A stretch of 64,000 nt of DNA from Epiperipatus broadwayi (GCA_028023455.1 JAQFVV010006305.1:2473001-2537000), one strand, 5' to 3'. Positions 11,987 through 25,183 are shown, counted from the first letter of the stretch. Translations and numbers: made by a program. The notes: generated by a model not told the origin, from the sequence alone.

Positions 11987-13867
11987 TATTTATATATATA
12001 TATAAAATGTGAACAAAAGATGGAATATTTCTTTTGCTGCTTTTAATAATGTTAAATAATTTTTCATCTTTTGTTTATATATATCTTTAAAAAAATGTTT
12101 CATCAATTTATAATAAATATTTCAATGGAAAGTCGATAAAATTGGATTATATTATTGTTTCTGTTTTGCAATATATTGTATTATAACAGAAATTTGCAAA
12201 CTAATTTTTGCCCTTCCAAAACAGAATATATATCTATAACATTGCTGCTTGTGTGTTTTTTATATGAGATTTATGTTTATTATTCTATTACAATACTGTT
12301 GATCTGATTGTTAACATAGGGAAATGTAATATGAGAATTTGGTCTGCTCTTGAGTAATATTGTTCTGGATGGCAGCTTTAGATATGAAGTTTCTTTGATT
12401 TCAGTATAAAAATCAATATAAAAATATTTCCATTTTTTATTCATATATCATAATGTACTAAAAAAGACGTTTTTATTTTATCAATATACAACACACAATC
12501 ATATACTACAGAAATTTATGAGATTATGATAATTAATTATTTTTCATAATATTAATTTCAGATATTTTATGCTTTCTAAATTAACTTTTTATGGTAGATT
12601 TGCTTTAAAAAGTACCTATGAACATTATTAATAGTGTGTAGTAATTACTTATTTTGATAATTTTTAATAATTAGCAACTTGTTAGTTCGTGGAAGATTAA
12701 ATCTTCTATTCAGTTTGAATATGTGATTTATGTATTATTATCATGTCATTAGATTCCTTTATATTTCATAAATAATAAAAAGTTTTAAATATTTCCTTTT
12801 TTAATTTTTTATCAAGAACATAATCAATGTCTATGGTTATAAACTTTTGAAAAATGAAAGTAAAATAATTAGTTCTATTATTATTAAGTTCAATGAATTA
12901 TTAACAAATATTAACTATAGTTAAAAAAAAGATTCTATAATATTAAGAGAATGTGATATATATATTAGAAAGTATATTTATTTATGATACTCAATGCTTT
13001 TTATTTAACAATTTTTCCTAATTAGCACATCTCAAACATCCTTATACTATATTTCTTGCTAGGGAATGTTATATGTTTGATAACTTTTAATAAGTCAACA
13101 TACTTTCAAGCTGCATGGAGTATGAAGGTAATTGGTTTTTAAAAAAAAAATCACAGGCTAATCTTGATTTTTCTACTTTCTCAGCTTTTGGCATTGCTAT
13201 TTATGTTTAAAGCTTTGTGTTAATAAGTTTGAATTGATAGCAATTGGGAATATATTGTATTTATTTTTATAATGTAATTTCATTTAAGTAATTCTTGTAG
13301 AAGTTTTTTTTAAAAGCAATAATCTATTCTTTGTCATTCTTTTCTGAAGCCATTTATATAAGTCGGAGTAATTTCTAGGATATAGAAGTATAGAATAGGT
13401 TACTATTATTAAAGTAAGTATAAGCTGAGACTGTCATATGCTGTTCCCCCCCAGCATTTAGCATCCTTTTGCCAAAAGTATAAATATTGGCAATCCAATA
13501 CTCCCCACTCATAAAGACCAATAGAGAGAAAGTAATTTGGGGATGTGATTGGAAATTGCCTTTGTTTACATAGATGGCTCTACTACTGTAATTAGATAAG
13601 TTAAATGTAAGCTAGGAAATCTTATATGAAGTTTTTTTTTAACTTTACATTCTAGTTATTGTTATTTAAAGATATAGTATACTTTTTGTATAAGTACATT
13701 ATATTAGAAGAATATTTATAAAACATAGCGGTATATAAAATAAATATCTTATTTACATATGTTTAGTTTCAAATAAGAATGACATATCATAAATTCTAGA
13801 AAATTTCACAAGTGCCATTCATTCAGGCATAGTAAAAGTAATTTAAATTGATCGCTTAACATCTTCA
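11987..13867. other. AT-rich intronic DNA, nothing recognised
   Basis: No element, RNA or exon is seen. A slightly GC-richer patch at 13420-13590 (around GCTGTTCCCCCCCCAGC) may be an old repeat fragment, but I found no second copy. Confidence 0.5.
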
Positions 13868-13985
13868 TGCTCTCATTTCCAAACACTTAAGATTTGCCCA
13901 TACATAAATGTTTGGGTCGAAAAGATAGATGGATTCATTCTATCTTTTCACAAAGACATTATCTTGTGTTTGGAAAGTGAGAGCA
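13868..13985. repeat. palindromic element with nested hairpin
   Basis: Terminal inverted repeats of about 19 bp (TGCTCTCATTTCCAAACAC at 13868-13886 against its near-complement at 13966-13985) enclose a second perfect stem: GAAAAGATAG (13919-13928) pairs with CTATCTTTTC (13940-13949). Part of the terminal sequence resembles an internal block of the foldback in the LINE at 38.6 kb (CTCTCATTT...GCTTAAGA), so they may be distant members of one miniature element family. No coding capacity. Confidence 0.65.
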
Positions 13986-14840
13986 TTCATTTATAGTTTA
14001 AAATCCACAAAGCGCATGTGCATTAGCTTAATGGCTAATTATTAATATTACAGTTTATAAAATATAGCGCTATATAAAATAAATATCTTATTTAAAATGT
14101 ATGATTGTACTATCAAGCATTTATAATTTACATCTTTATGTATTGGCAATTGTAATGACTTTAAATTGCTTAGCATTCTCTGCACCTTTAAAATTAATTT
14201 AAAATAATATATATATTGTACTCTGCCAATAGTAGGATGACACCTAGGCAAGTCTCTAAATTAGGCTATACTTTTATTTTATCTAGTTACAATTTTATAC
14301 TCTTAATTATTTCTAAATTATGTTTAATTAATGCCAGAAATTATGAGACCTACTTATCCTATTAAACAAGATCACATACTCTTTAACGTTAAACAAATAT
14401 CAAAGTATTTGCTCAATGGCATAAGAATACAAAGATACTCTTCTTTATTAATCATTTAAATATTTCCATGACTAACAATAATATTTAAATAAATATAATA
14501 AAACATTTATAATCACTAATCTTTCAATTTCTCGGGATGACAGAATTTCGCCTTTTGACCATTTTCATAAGTATTATATATTAAAATGCATGTAAAATGG
14601 TGTATTCTATTATATTAACTTTTCGCTAAAAAAATTACAGTAGAAGGTGAGAAATTCAAAATTCTTGCTCTTATAATAGACATAAGCCCCACCTTGACAT
14701 GTTCGGCCATTGTCTGTTGCCAAGGCTGTAAAACATTTGGCATGTTACAACATTGTTTAAAGAAAATAGTTCCAATGACCAAAAACGTGTTTATTTGCAA
14801 ATTTATTATGGTTTTAGATATTTTTTTAAAAATAATTTAC

Positions 14841-15262
14841 ACTTTATTTATTAGATATCAAGAAATATAAATTATTAATAATTTATTTTGACTTGAAATA
14901 TTTTATTTTCAAAAATGTAATATTATATTAGCAGCAAAAGTAAACATGGCCTGAAGCAATTTACAAGATTAGTTTCTATGTAAGCAAACTACTTATATTT
15001 ATGAGTATGAAAATATCGCAATTTTGCAATAAATATTCAAAAAATTTAAACTTTTAAAGCATAATTCATTAGATATAAGAGAAATAAATAATTGTTCATT
15101 TGGATGTTTAAAAATAATAAGAAATATTTCATTGATTTTGAAAACTGAAAATAATATTTCTAGAAATGATGACATGTAAAGTCTTTGTTTTGATTACGAT
15201 CTCATTTTTTTAATATTTACAGAAAGAAAATGTGAACATTTAAAATTTATTTCAGTAGTAAA
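14841..15262 (+). repeat. dispersed ~420 bp repeat, copy 1
   Basis: The segment is homologous over most of its length to 23421-23771, same orientation. Landmarks are TTATTAGATATCAAGAAAT, TTATTTTGACTTGAAAT, TTAGCAGC, CATGGCCTG and, at the end, AAAATGTGAACATTTAAAAT then TTTCAGTAGTAAA. Copy 2 has deletions in the middle. No ORF or terminal repeats are seen. Both copies sit in QTRT2 introns. Confidence 0.75.
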
Positions 15263-18200
15263 TATCTATCAAATAAAGTCAAATTTATTATTTTCTGATA
15301 AGTAATAATCATCTTATCATATATTTTACACTGATGTGTGAGACAAAGAAAATCGTCAGAAAATCCAGACCTACGAGAGGGTTAACTTTAAGTTAAATTA
15401 ATTAATAAGTTTATACTATCATTTTATTCTATATTTATCTCTTATTACTATTACTTTTATAGGATTATAATTGATAATAACCATAATAATATTATTATAC
15501 TAAGGAGATCTCAGGATTATCATTGATTTTTAATTAGGATTTTATTTAATTCTATAGGTAGTGTATTAATTAAGAAAAGAGTAATCACCTCAATTTATAA
15601 CTAAAATTATATTACCATTTTATATGATATGATTTCTAATATTTTAATAATAAATAACTACTTTTATTTAAATTATAATCATAATAGATAATCCTAATAA
15701 TAAATAATTCATAATCTGATTTACTATAAATAAACATACTTTAATAGTTTTACAATGTATATTTTATTAATGACTTATATGATCAAGATAAATTGGAATA
15801 AATTAATATATTTCTTGAGATATGTTATTCTTTTATAATTGTTATACATTATCTTATTATTAAATTTATTTAAATTTTAAACTTTACACTTTAATTTAAG
15901 TGTATAGTACAATTAGTAATTTGTGAATATGGTGTAGTGATGATGATTCCAACCAAAGAAATGCAACTCTAAATATTTAGTTTAACTTATAAATATTAAC
16001 TTTATTAATATACTATTTACAAAATTTTTTAATAATTATTTTTGCAATAATAAATAAATTAACATATAACAATATAAAAAACATTATATAATAATATTAT
16101 ACAGTAAAATATTTAAACATTCAAACATTTATATTTCCTTTCATTATAATTACATCTATTTTAATTCAATACCCCATTATTACAAGATATGGTTTTATTA
16201 TTATACTTAACTTTATTTTTTTATATAATAAATCGTGTATATTTATTAAATAATCACTCCCTTTTTATATATTTTTATTTATACCCATTATTTCTTATAA
16301 ATTATATTTGAAAGATATAAGAAGATTTAAAAATATGTATTATTGTTTTATTTCTTAAAGTAATCTGATTTTAATATTATTACACATTATACAATTATCT
16401 TCTTTGATATTATCTCATGACATTTATCATTTGATCTATCTTTCTACCTTAAGCCAATAAAATAATAATTCCATAATTATTGTATCATTGATTTTTCATT
16501 ATGTCACATATTCAATTTTCCCATAGCCTTATTGTTAATCATGCAACCAAATAAAAAATGAAAATATTATACGATACACTTTTAAATATAACAACTTTAT
16601 CTTATCCTGAAATAATTTACATTTAAAGTTTATGATGCTATCCTAAATGTTGATATACCACTTTTAGTGTATCTTAAAATAACAAAATCATAATATTTAT
16701 TTTATCTAAACAACTCGGCTATTAGCTTTGTATTTCTAATTTTATCAATGCAGTTTTACTTGCCTTCACTTCCAATCTATACTTGTTTCTTACGTTTTTT
16801 ACTAATAATATAGACTACAACAAATCCCAAATCAGATTAGTTATAACTTCATTACAATTATATTAAATTATTTATAGTTAAATATAAGATCAAAGTTTAA
16901 ATATCATAATTTATCTTTTTAATATTATATTTGAATACAGGCATATTTTATTTTCTTATAATAAACATATGTAATTATTTTTATATGTAGATTTTCCTAG
17001 CTTATTGATGATCCCCATTTATTATAACTATCTAATAATATTTACTAAAATAAACAAAATTTTAAACAATTAATCACATATAACTACATAACATAGATTA
17101 ATAAATGTTATATATCTACTTATAATCTTATTAATAATAATTCTATAAATTATAAAAATTAAACCCTTTGTTAACAGTTTTTTTTCTTTTAAAACATAAT
17201 ATGCTTTTACCCAGTTCATTATTGAAGAGCTTTAACTTTTATAGTAAGCAAATTATTTCAAACACTTTAGACTAATGAAGTGTTAGCATCCTTCCCCACT
17301 TCTGCGAAAATACAAAATTCCATCGCAAACAGATTATTTACATTTTATTTTTTTTTTAACAATGAAATATTATTTTCGACTTGCATATTATAATTTTATT
17401 TATAAAATTTTTGTATTTATTATAATATCAAGGATTTCATCAATCCACCACTATTCTTTAGTCTTCACATTATCCCTTACATATTCCTTGTCAATGTTAT
17501 CCTTTGGAATTTAGTATTTTACACATTCTCTTTTAAAGCAGACTGACATCATCCTTAATATACATGTTACATTCCAAATAATATAGTGTTTATTTTATTA
17601 ATTTATCCAAATCTTTCCATTCATATCTATCTTTATTCCTTATTATTTATCCCCAGTAATGATTATTTTTTCACTCTTATCTTGTTTTTCTGTTTCACGG
17701 TATTTATAAATAATTCATTCATTTTCAGAGCAAACTCCTACAGTCTTATTACACATGTAAATATAATCTTCTTTTAAATCTTTCCTTTTACCTTTTTTTT
17801 CATATTATATCCATATATCCTTTTAACTTTTTATTCTTCATTTACTATATATAATTTATCCTTAAAGTTCATTATACATGACAGTTGTACTAAAATTAAT
17901 AACTATCTTTTCATATATTTTATACCATTGAAATTATCATTCAATACACTTTTATATGTTCTCTTCTAATATTAAGTCCACTTTTCCATAGGCAGATATT
18001 TCCACTATCATTCTTTTACTGATTTAGTTTTAACAATTTTAAAAGATTTATACTTAACTCTGTCAAGAACAATTTTCTTTTTATTCATCCACCAATTCCA
18101 ACTTAGTTTTTTTTATACAAATTTTATGATAGCCACGATGTCTAAGTACTTCAGCTTGCTTAATAACTAAAACATGTATTAACATAATACTAACTGTGGT

Positions 18201-19254
18201 TTCCTTGAGTTCATTTATTACTTTATAGCACTTTGGCATGCCTTTACAGCTTTTTTATTCCATTCTTTTAATTTTTTTTTTCAATATAATGACTCCAAGA
18301 TATTTCCTAAAGTTATTTAAACTGTTGATTTCGCTAGTATAGACTTAACCTTCCTTTACTTCATTATTTTAACAAACAAATTTATAATATATTTTTGAGA
18401 TTAGCAAATAAATCAATATTAGTTATTTTTAAAACTAATATTACTGATATTTAAAATAGTTTAAAACAAAATTTTAAAAAGAACAAAATTATTTTTCATC
18501 CAATCTATAATCTTTTTTTTTAATCCCCCGATTTTTTTTTCTTCAAAACATCGTCTGCTTGTTTTTACTATTTTCCAAATTATGCTCTCCCATTGGTTAA
18601 TTCTTCTACTCCTCTTGTTCTGAATATTTAATTAGTTACATTTAGCTTGACTATCTATTTAAAATATTTATCAATAAAAGAAAAACCACAATACCTTTAA
18701 TAAATTTAATGAAAAATACAATTTACTTTAAAGCAATTTATATCATTTTAATTTTATTTTATACAGACTAGATCCTAAATTAATTTCATAAACTTTTCAT
18801 CACAAAATTAATAGCATAAATATTATTTATTTAATTTTTAAAATAAATTAAGATTTCACTGGAAATAGGCATTATTTTATAATATCTGATGCACACAGAC
18901 ATGATTATCTATCTCTGTAATGTATGCTTTCATTTATGATATTAGATTTGAACTTCCCTACAATTTTAAATATTATTAAACAATTAATTATTAACAAATA
19001 TTATTAAGTTATATTTTATTATTTTATCTCTTATATGCTTTTTAAAATAAATACTTTAATCAAGATTTATAAAATTTCTATTACTTCAAGTTAACTAATC
19101 TTAGGTTCAAACCTTAAGACAACCAAAATGACCTTTATCTTTCTTGGTTTAATAAATAAATATATTTATTTTACAAAATTTATAATTATACACCCTAAAA
19201 TTTATTTCCAATTTAATTTATGATAGGGTGTATCAAAATAAAAAGGTACAATAT

Positions 19255-20110
19255 ATATAATATTAATAAATCCAACACTTTAATTTTTATGTTTAAAAAT
19301 CGGAAATGATAACTTTTCCTGAATGCTGACAATATCATTGTGCTACTCTTATTTATTGGAAAGCCAAGCAAGGGTGCAGTGATCTTTGACATCTACAAAT
19401 TTTAGGTCAGAGATAGCACAATCTATCAAGTACTCTTAATAAGAATGAAATTTAACTCCATATTAAGTGCAAACAACATTTTTCAACATAGCTGATAAAT
19501 AAAATTCAGGAAATAGAGTTTATTTCTACTCATTATAATATCCTTATCTTCAGAGTAAATAACAATCAAATTATTAATAAATTCAGCACTTCAAACAATA
19601 CATATACAAACTAGAACTAATAATTTTTACAAGTGTTGTTTATATTTTTGTATTTATCTTATTTATTAGATCTGAGATTTGTAGGTATACATGATCTTGT
19701 TTAGCTTTCTAACAAATAAGAATGATAAACTCTATTGCCAATATTTGGAACAGTTGTCATTTCTGATTCTTTTGATATATTTTGAAGTGCTAATCTATTA
19801 GTATTACATATTGATTAATTGTTATTTATTCATAAAGGTATTAAAATAAATAAAAATAAACTTTACCCTAGGTTATTTATTTATTAATTGTTTTAAAGAG
19901 ACTGTACTTACATCTGCTGAGAACTTGAATTTTACTTTTATTAATAGTACTTCTTTAATTGTTCATCTCTATAAAATCTAAAATTTCTAGATGTAAATGA
20001 TCATTTTATATTTTCTTCCTTTTCTATTAAATAAAAGTGATGGCATGATATTAACAGCATTCAGAAGAGCTGTCATTTTCTGATTTTACACATATTTATG
20101 TACAGCATAC
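19255..20110. repeat. foldback cluster: one direct and two inverted copies of a ~150-200 bp unit
   Basis: A forward unit at about 19275-19480 (landmarks AATCGGAAATGATAAC, GAATGCTGACAATATC, GACATCTACAAATTTTAGGT, AGTACTCTTAATAAGAATG) reappears reversed twice: at about 19600-19800 (GAGATTTGTAGGTATAC to TGTCATTTCTGATTC) and at about 19905-20110 (TAATAGTACTTC, AAAATTTCTAGATGTAAATG, GCATTCAGAAGAGCTGTC). Identity is imperfect and boundaries are approximate. A non-autonomous foldback-type or miniature inverted-repeat element is likely; no protein is encoded. Confidence 0.6.
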
Positions 20111-20224
20111 TGGTTGAGCAAACCTAATATTTTTGATTTCTTTGCTGATTAAAATATATGAAAATTTTATTAAGCATTTATTTATTTAATTTGATAATTA
20201 AAAGAAATCATATAATAATTATTT

Positions 20225-20350
20225 TAATATAATATACCAAATACACCTTAATTTACACTCTACAAAGCAGTTTTAACATATGATTTATTTATCTCCTCTT
20301 GCCTACAGTTTGTAGAATGTAAATTAAGGTGTAATTGGTATATTATATTA
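20225..20350. repeat. 126 bp hairpin (MITE-like)
   Basis: The 42 bp arm at 20225-20266 (starting TAATATAATATACC, ending CTCTACAAA) is almost the exact reverse complement of 20309-20350. The loop of about 42 bp ends in the pyrimidine-rich CTCCTCTTGCC. Arm similarity far above what the flanks show suggests a fairly young palindromic insertion or a transcribed hairpin. No TSD was evident because the flanks are plain TA-rich sequence. Confidence 0.75.
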
Positions 20351-21374
20351 TATATAATTCAGCAATGCAAATAAGAAGAAGAAGTGGAAGGAAATTTTAA
20401 TAATTATTTTGCAACAAATCTCATCCTTTATTTATATGTTTGCATCATCTTTAATACACTCAGAATTGCTGGAAATGTAAACAAATGTTAAATGTAAATA
20501 ATAACTCTTAATTTTAAGATCTACTGGGTACACATTTACAATATTTTTTGTATACTGTATTGATTTACTTTTATAACTATAATATATATATATACTTTAA
20601 AAAGTAATTTATTGATTAAAGACTATATTAATAATTTATTTTGCAAACTGTGAAGTATGTGTATGTTTAAAATAAAAACAAATAAGATAAAAGTTTATTG
20701 ATTAAAGTTTCTATTTTACTTTCTTGTGATAATATTTATAATAGATTTTAAATAATATTCAGTGATTAAAGTTTATATTTTTTAATACTTTTTTTGTTTT
20801 GCAGTAGAATTTCTGTTAATGTTTATGAATATAATAATGTGTATATGCACATGTTTTTTTTCATAACTGTTTTAATACTAATTTTATAGGAGTAAGAATT
20901 ATGAATTTCTAGAGCAGTTGAATAATTTGTTCTTGTACTTCAAGGTGGCAGAATTAAGAAAGATCAAAAGAGAAGCAAGCACATATTATTCAGCTGTATT
21001 CATTTATTTAGTGTACTGAAGTTATTATTATTATTTTTTGATATTATTTTTAAAGTATTATTAATTCAAGATTAAATAAAAAATGTTACTTAATAAATTC
21101 TGATGATTGGGAAATTTAAAATTCCCTTTTACAAATTTATCAATAACTCATTATTTATTTATCTAGCACCATGTTTTATTTGTAGTACATTGGCTGTATG
21201 AATTCATAAAGCTGAGGAATACTCCCACTCTAAATCCAAGATAGCGTTTTTGAAAAGATAGAAATGAATCCACCTTATTTTAAAAGACATGCTAAATTAT
21301 CATTTATTAGATTATTAGAATTGGCATTCAGTCTGTATTTGCATGCATGTATAAAATTTCATTTACTGTTGTAG

Positions 21375-21475
21375 AAAGAACTTCCAGACCATAAACCTAG
21401 GGTAATTCATGGACCATGGAAACCTGATAATGTAATCAGATTAATTGAAAATGGCATAGATATTTTTGATTCCTC
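21375..21475 (+). CDS. QTRT2: QTRT2 internal exon 2 of 3 visible
   Basis: The exon follows GTTGTAG and starts in phase 0. It encodes KELPDHKPRVIHGPWKP, then DNVIRLIENGIDIFDSS. The run (E)LP-x-x-KPR-(hydrophobic)2-x-G followed by P-(D/E)-x-(hydrophobic) and G-(V/I)-D-(hydrophobic)-F-(D/E)-S is diagnostic of the TGT/QTRT2 barrel and matches the animal QTRT2 pattern closely. The last codon is split: TC here plus A from the next exon gives serine. The donor is GTATCC, weak at positions +4 and +5. If the donor is not used the frame reads YPFLI and then a stop. The position and phase fit the next exon exactly, which is why I chose this boundary. Confidence 0.88.
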
Positions 21476-23420
21476 GTATCCTTTTCTAATATAGAAAATA
21501 CAGACATTTATTCATAATATTTTTAAAAAACTATTTACTTATTTTTCATAGATTAAAAATAATTATTTTTTATATTTCATTTTGTATCATTATGAAGAAA
21601 TTAAATAAATTATTTGTATATTTAAACAAATTTTTTTTTATTAACTTAAAATAATTTTTTTTGTCCATATTTTTTTTTGCCATATTTTTTCACATCATTA
21701 GAATAAAACAAAAAAAATAACACTAAGATAAATTGAATATGATAGCTAGTCCCAGTAACATTTTAGACACATATACATAGTAGGGCCCCTATTTTCATGT
21801 TATTTCATTCCAAACCTTCATGGATATCAAATCCAGCAAATAATAATGATCTCTTTTAATATATGATTTTAACACATACCGCCACATATAATTCATGTAT
21901 TTTAAATGTATATACTTATGATAGAGATTAGTTTAAAAATTATATATTTCACAGGCATTAAGACATCACAAAAAAATAGAACTCTGCATACGTTTTTATC
22001 GTTACATATATACAATACAGATAGTTTTAACATGGGCATAAGTAAGTACTTATCTATGAAACTATTTAAATTATGTAATGTATATAGTATTAAAAAAAAG
22101 TAGAATAATACATTGAGAAAGAGTATATTTTAAATACATATATGTGTAAATATATTCACTCAATTTCTTTCTCTCAAAAAAAAAATAGAAACAAAAAAGA
22201 TTATCTGTTTTTCATTTTTCTTGTAATGGAAATTGATGATAATGATGAAATGTAAATGATACAATGTTGTAGGTATTTGGTTGATAGTAGCAGTCATTTT
22301 CATATAATTTTGCTTGATCCACAGACAATGTATGCATTGTGTTAGAATATTAAACTTTCATTTGATGTGGCTTCAAAGTATGAAATAATGAAATTAGCAA
22401 TTATGACAATTGTAAAAAGAATCTTGAAGTACTTCATTTTTTATGTTCATACCAATTTCTCAATGTATGTAATTTTCTTACTATTTACAGCAAAAGACTT
22501 TTTAGTAGATCTTTTGCTAAAGTCTTCTGATAAACTTAAGGTTTTTTAATGCAGTATGTTACTATCTGTTATAATTTTTTTTTTTTTGCATACCCTCATA
22601 CCACAAATTTAATGTTTTTTGGTCATCATTTAATACTAATCACATAAAGTGGATGTAATTTTAGCAGTTTGAAGAAATTAATTAATAATTGTACAAATTA
22701 ATTTTAATTTTCAAATTTGTAGAAATAACAGTGATCCTATGATAACAACAGAATCACTAAGTACATGAGATAAGACAATAGTTGTTGCATGTAAAAATGA
22801 TTAATTTCTAATTTTTTTTTCAAACTATGTTTTTTTGAATTCATGAATTTCACAATCTCAGATGTGACAGATATATGTATCTGCATTAAGAACAAAAATC
22901 CAGTCTATCATTTCTGAATTATTTATTGTAAGCATGAGGAGTCAAAGGATAGCAAATGGAATGCCATTCACATTCACAGAGTACTTTCTGGATATTCATC
23001 ATCATTAGTGAGGAACATTTTATTGCACATACTTGTACTTTTTTTCCCTACTATCTAAGCTAATGACTAAAAAATGTAAATATACCAAGATTTTGAAATC
23101 ACAAAACTGGAATTTTTTGGGATTATTATTTGTTGGCCACAGATTACTCTTATTTATAGTAAATGTCTCTAGAATAGAGTAAAAATGGATTAATGCTCTT
23201 AAAATGCATGTTTAATTAGATATGTGGTAACATGTTATGCTTTGTTAGTGCTTTTAATTCATAACCTGGAGGAGAGTGATTTATTCTTTTGTTTACTTAT
23301 ACAATAAGCCATGTTTAATTTAAAGTTTATATATACACCTGGGTCTCATATTATGCAGATTATTTTAATGTGATTTTGAAGTTATGCAATTCATGTTTCT
23401 TCTTAATATTTTTCATATTT

Positions 23421-23771
23421 CACTATATTTATTAGATATCAAGAAATTTAAATTATTAATAACTTATTTTGACTTGAAATTTTTTTTCAAAAATATAACG
23501 TTATATTAGCAGCTAATGTGATCATGGCCTGGAGCTGTATTTAGAATAAATAACTTACTTATACTAATGGGTAATTTTGTTAGGTATAACAGAAATAAAT
23601 AGTAGATTTTTATATATTAATAAATAGTAGATTTTAAAAATAAACAATGAAGATTTTATTGATTTTATAAATTGAAAATATTTCTAATGATAATCTTTTT
23701 ATTTTGATTGCTATCTCATTTTTTAAATATAGAAACAAAATGTGAACATTTAAAATTTATTTCAGTAGTAA
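23421..23771 (+). repeat. dispersed ~420 bp repeat, copy 2 (internally deleted)
   Basis: This is the partner of 14841-15262. The first ~110 bp and the last ~60 bp match well, and the middle is shorter and diverged. The match ends at TTTCAGTAGTAAA in both copies, which probably marks the true element end. Confidence 0.75.
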
Positions 23772-24214
23772 AAATCAGTTGTCAACAGAAAACCATTAAC
23801 ATAGCACAAGACTGAAAGTGATGTTAGTTGTACTTCCACTTGTGATGAATCTGATTTCTTACCAGTTTACAAACGAACCGCATATCGTCAAATAGTGATA
23901 ATGATTAAAATACATATGAAAACACTTAAAATTAAATACTGTAGTTAATAAAAAAATTTGTCTTGTATCAGTTTTTTTCAAATATTTGATATTTTTTATT
24001 TGTCATACTTTATTTCCTTATTTTTTTAATACAAATTTTAAAGTATTTTGCTTTGCTTTTATACCAATTCTGTAAATTACAGAACCTATCCTCCTTTTTT
24101 CAAGGTAAGTTAAGTCTATTTTTGTGCGATTTTTTTTTAATACAGGTTTTCTGTTGAACCTATCTAGCACATAAAATGAGATTCAAGTGTATATATAAAC
24201 AAAGTATGTTTTGA

Positions 24215-24676
24215 GTTAAACCGTGTATTATTTTGTATTACTTTCCAATGTTTTGACAAAATAACATCTGCCAAGTCAAGTTTTTTAAGCAAAACCATTA
24301 GATCTTAAATTGTAATGAGATTGAATGTGAGGTAGAGAATGAGATTGAGCATGAAATAGTTGAGTATTCAGAATATGTGGATTAACAAAATGTTTATTTT
24401 CTTCTGTTTCACCATTAATTGATTTCAAGTTTATATTAGAAGAAAGAGATAAAGTAAGTGATCTCCACAAGGGTGGAATATGTTGTGCTTCGTCAGTTTT
24501 ATTTAAATCAGTTGGTTTTTTAAATGTTTCAATAGATTCCCTCATGGTTCTCAAATCATACTTTCCAAATTAGAAAGTATTTTAGCATTATTAAAATCAG
24601 TTTTGTGACCAATTTCTAAAAAAATGTGAAGTAAAAATTGATATATTTAACTTCTGACTGAAGACATTTTTGTTTT
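24215..24676 (-). mobile_element. Penelope-like element C-terminal fragment (inverted partner, left)
   Basis: The minus-strand frame reads LEIGHKTDFNNAKIL, YDLRTMRESIETFKKPTDLN, KTDEAQHIPPLWRSL and ends in HYNLRSNGFA plus stop. The pattern GH-x-(F/P)DF-x-N-x-x-(I/V)-(L/F), then a basic RxMRE-S-I segment, then DLN...IPPLW is typical of the region after the GIY-YIG endonuclease core in Penelope-like retroelements. One frameshift lies near 24550. The reverse transcriptase part is absent. It faces the right-hand copy at 24718-25130 with only about 40 bp between, and the junction contains a small palindrome (AATCCA...TGGATT). Confidence 0.55.
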
Positions 24677-24717
24677 TTAATTTAATCCAATAGGTGGATT
24701 AATGTCAGAATTAAGGA

Positions 24718-25130
24718 ACCTAAAAATGCCTTTGATCAGAAGTTAAATATGCAAGCTTCACATTATTTAGAAATTGGTCACAAACCTGATTTTGATAATG
24801 CTGAAATTTTTGCTAATTTTGAAAAATATGATTTGAGAACCATGAGGGAGTCTGTTGATATATTAAAAAGACCAACTAGTGTAAGTTTATCTCTTTCTTC
24901 TTATATAAACTTGAAATCAATTAATGGTGAAACTGAAGAAAATAAACGTTTTGTTTATCCATGTATTCTGAATACTCAACTACTTCATGCTCAATCTCAT
25001 TCTCTGTCGCACACTAAATCTCCTTATTTCTTGACATCTAACAGTTTTTCTTTAAAAATTTGACCTTGAAAATGACGGATGTTATTTTATCGAACCATTG
25101 GGAAGTAATACAAAATAATATACAGTATAT
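24718..25130 (+). mobile_element. Penelope-like element C-terminal fragment (inverted partner, right)
   Basis: The plus-strand copy is homologous to the left fragment, reading LEIGHKPDFDNAEIF, LRTMRESVDILKRPT, then SLSLSSYINLKSINGETEEN and ending SFSLKI plus stop. It lacks the roughly 48 bp that encode the DLN...PPLW part in the left copy, an apparently in-frame deletion. Homology continues past the stop (GATGTTATTTTATCGAACCATTGG) to about 25130, so the shared 3' flank is part of the element. Inverted partial copies fit the known habit of Penelope-like elements to insert in complex arrangements, but a hairpin-mediated rearrangement after insertion is equally possible. Confidence 0.55.
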
Positions 25131-25180
25131 CCCAAAAAATACTTAGTTTACACTATATAAATGTGAAAACATTAAATATT

Positions 25181-25183
<3 letters not shown>

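Larger units (their letters stand above)
10445..21374 (+). other. QTRT2 intron (~10.9 kb) hosting several repeats
   Basis: It begins with GTAAGG and ends with a T-rich stretch and GTTGTAG. No exon of another gene was recognised inside. It contains the 475 bp repeat array (10770-11986), a palindromic element (13868-13985), one copy of a ~420 bp dispersed repeat (14841-15262), a foldback cluster (19255-20110) and a hairpin element (20225-20350). The part 15300-19200 is extremely AT-rich, with long runs of A/T and no recognisable feature beyond a doubtful LINE trace near 18.2-18.4 kb. Confidence 0.75.

Noticed and set aside
17586-17777. 63-codon hydrophobic ORF resembling a membrane peptide
   Set aside because: T-rich DNA produces F/L/I-rich frames by chance; no homologue or conserved residue is recognisable.
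22961-23030. Candidate QTRT2 zinc-region exon because of a CATCATCAT (His) run
   Set aside because: It lies upstream of the exon it should follow and lacks the Cys motif.
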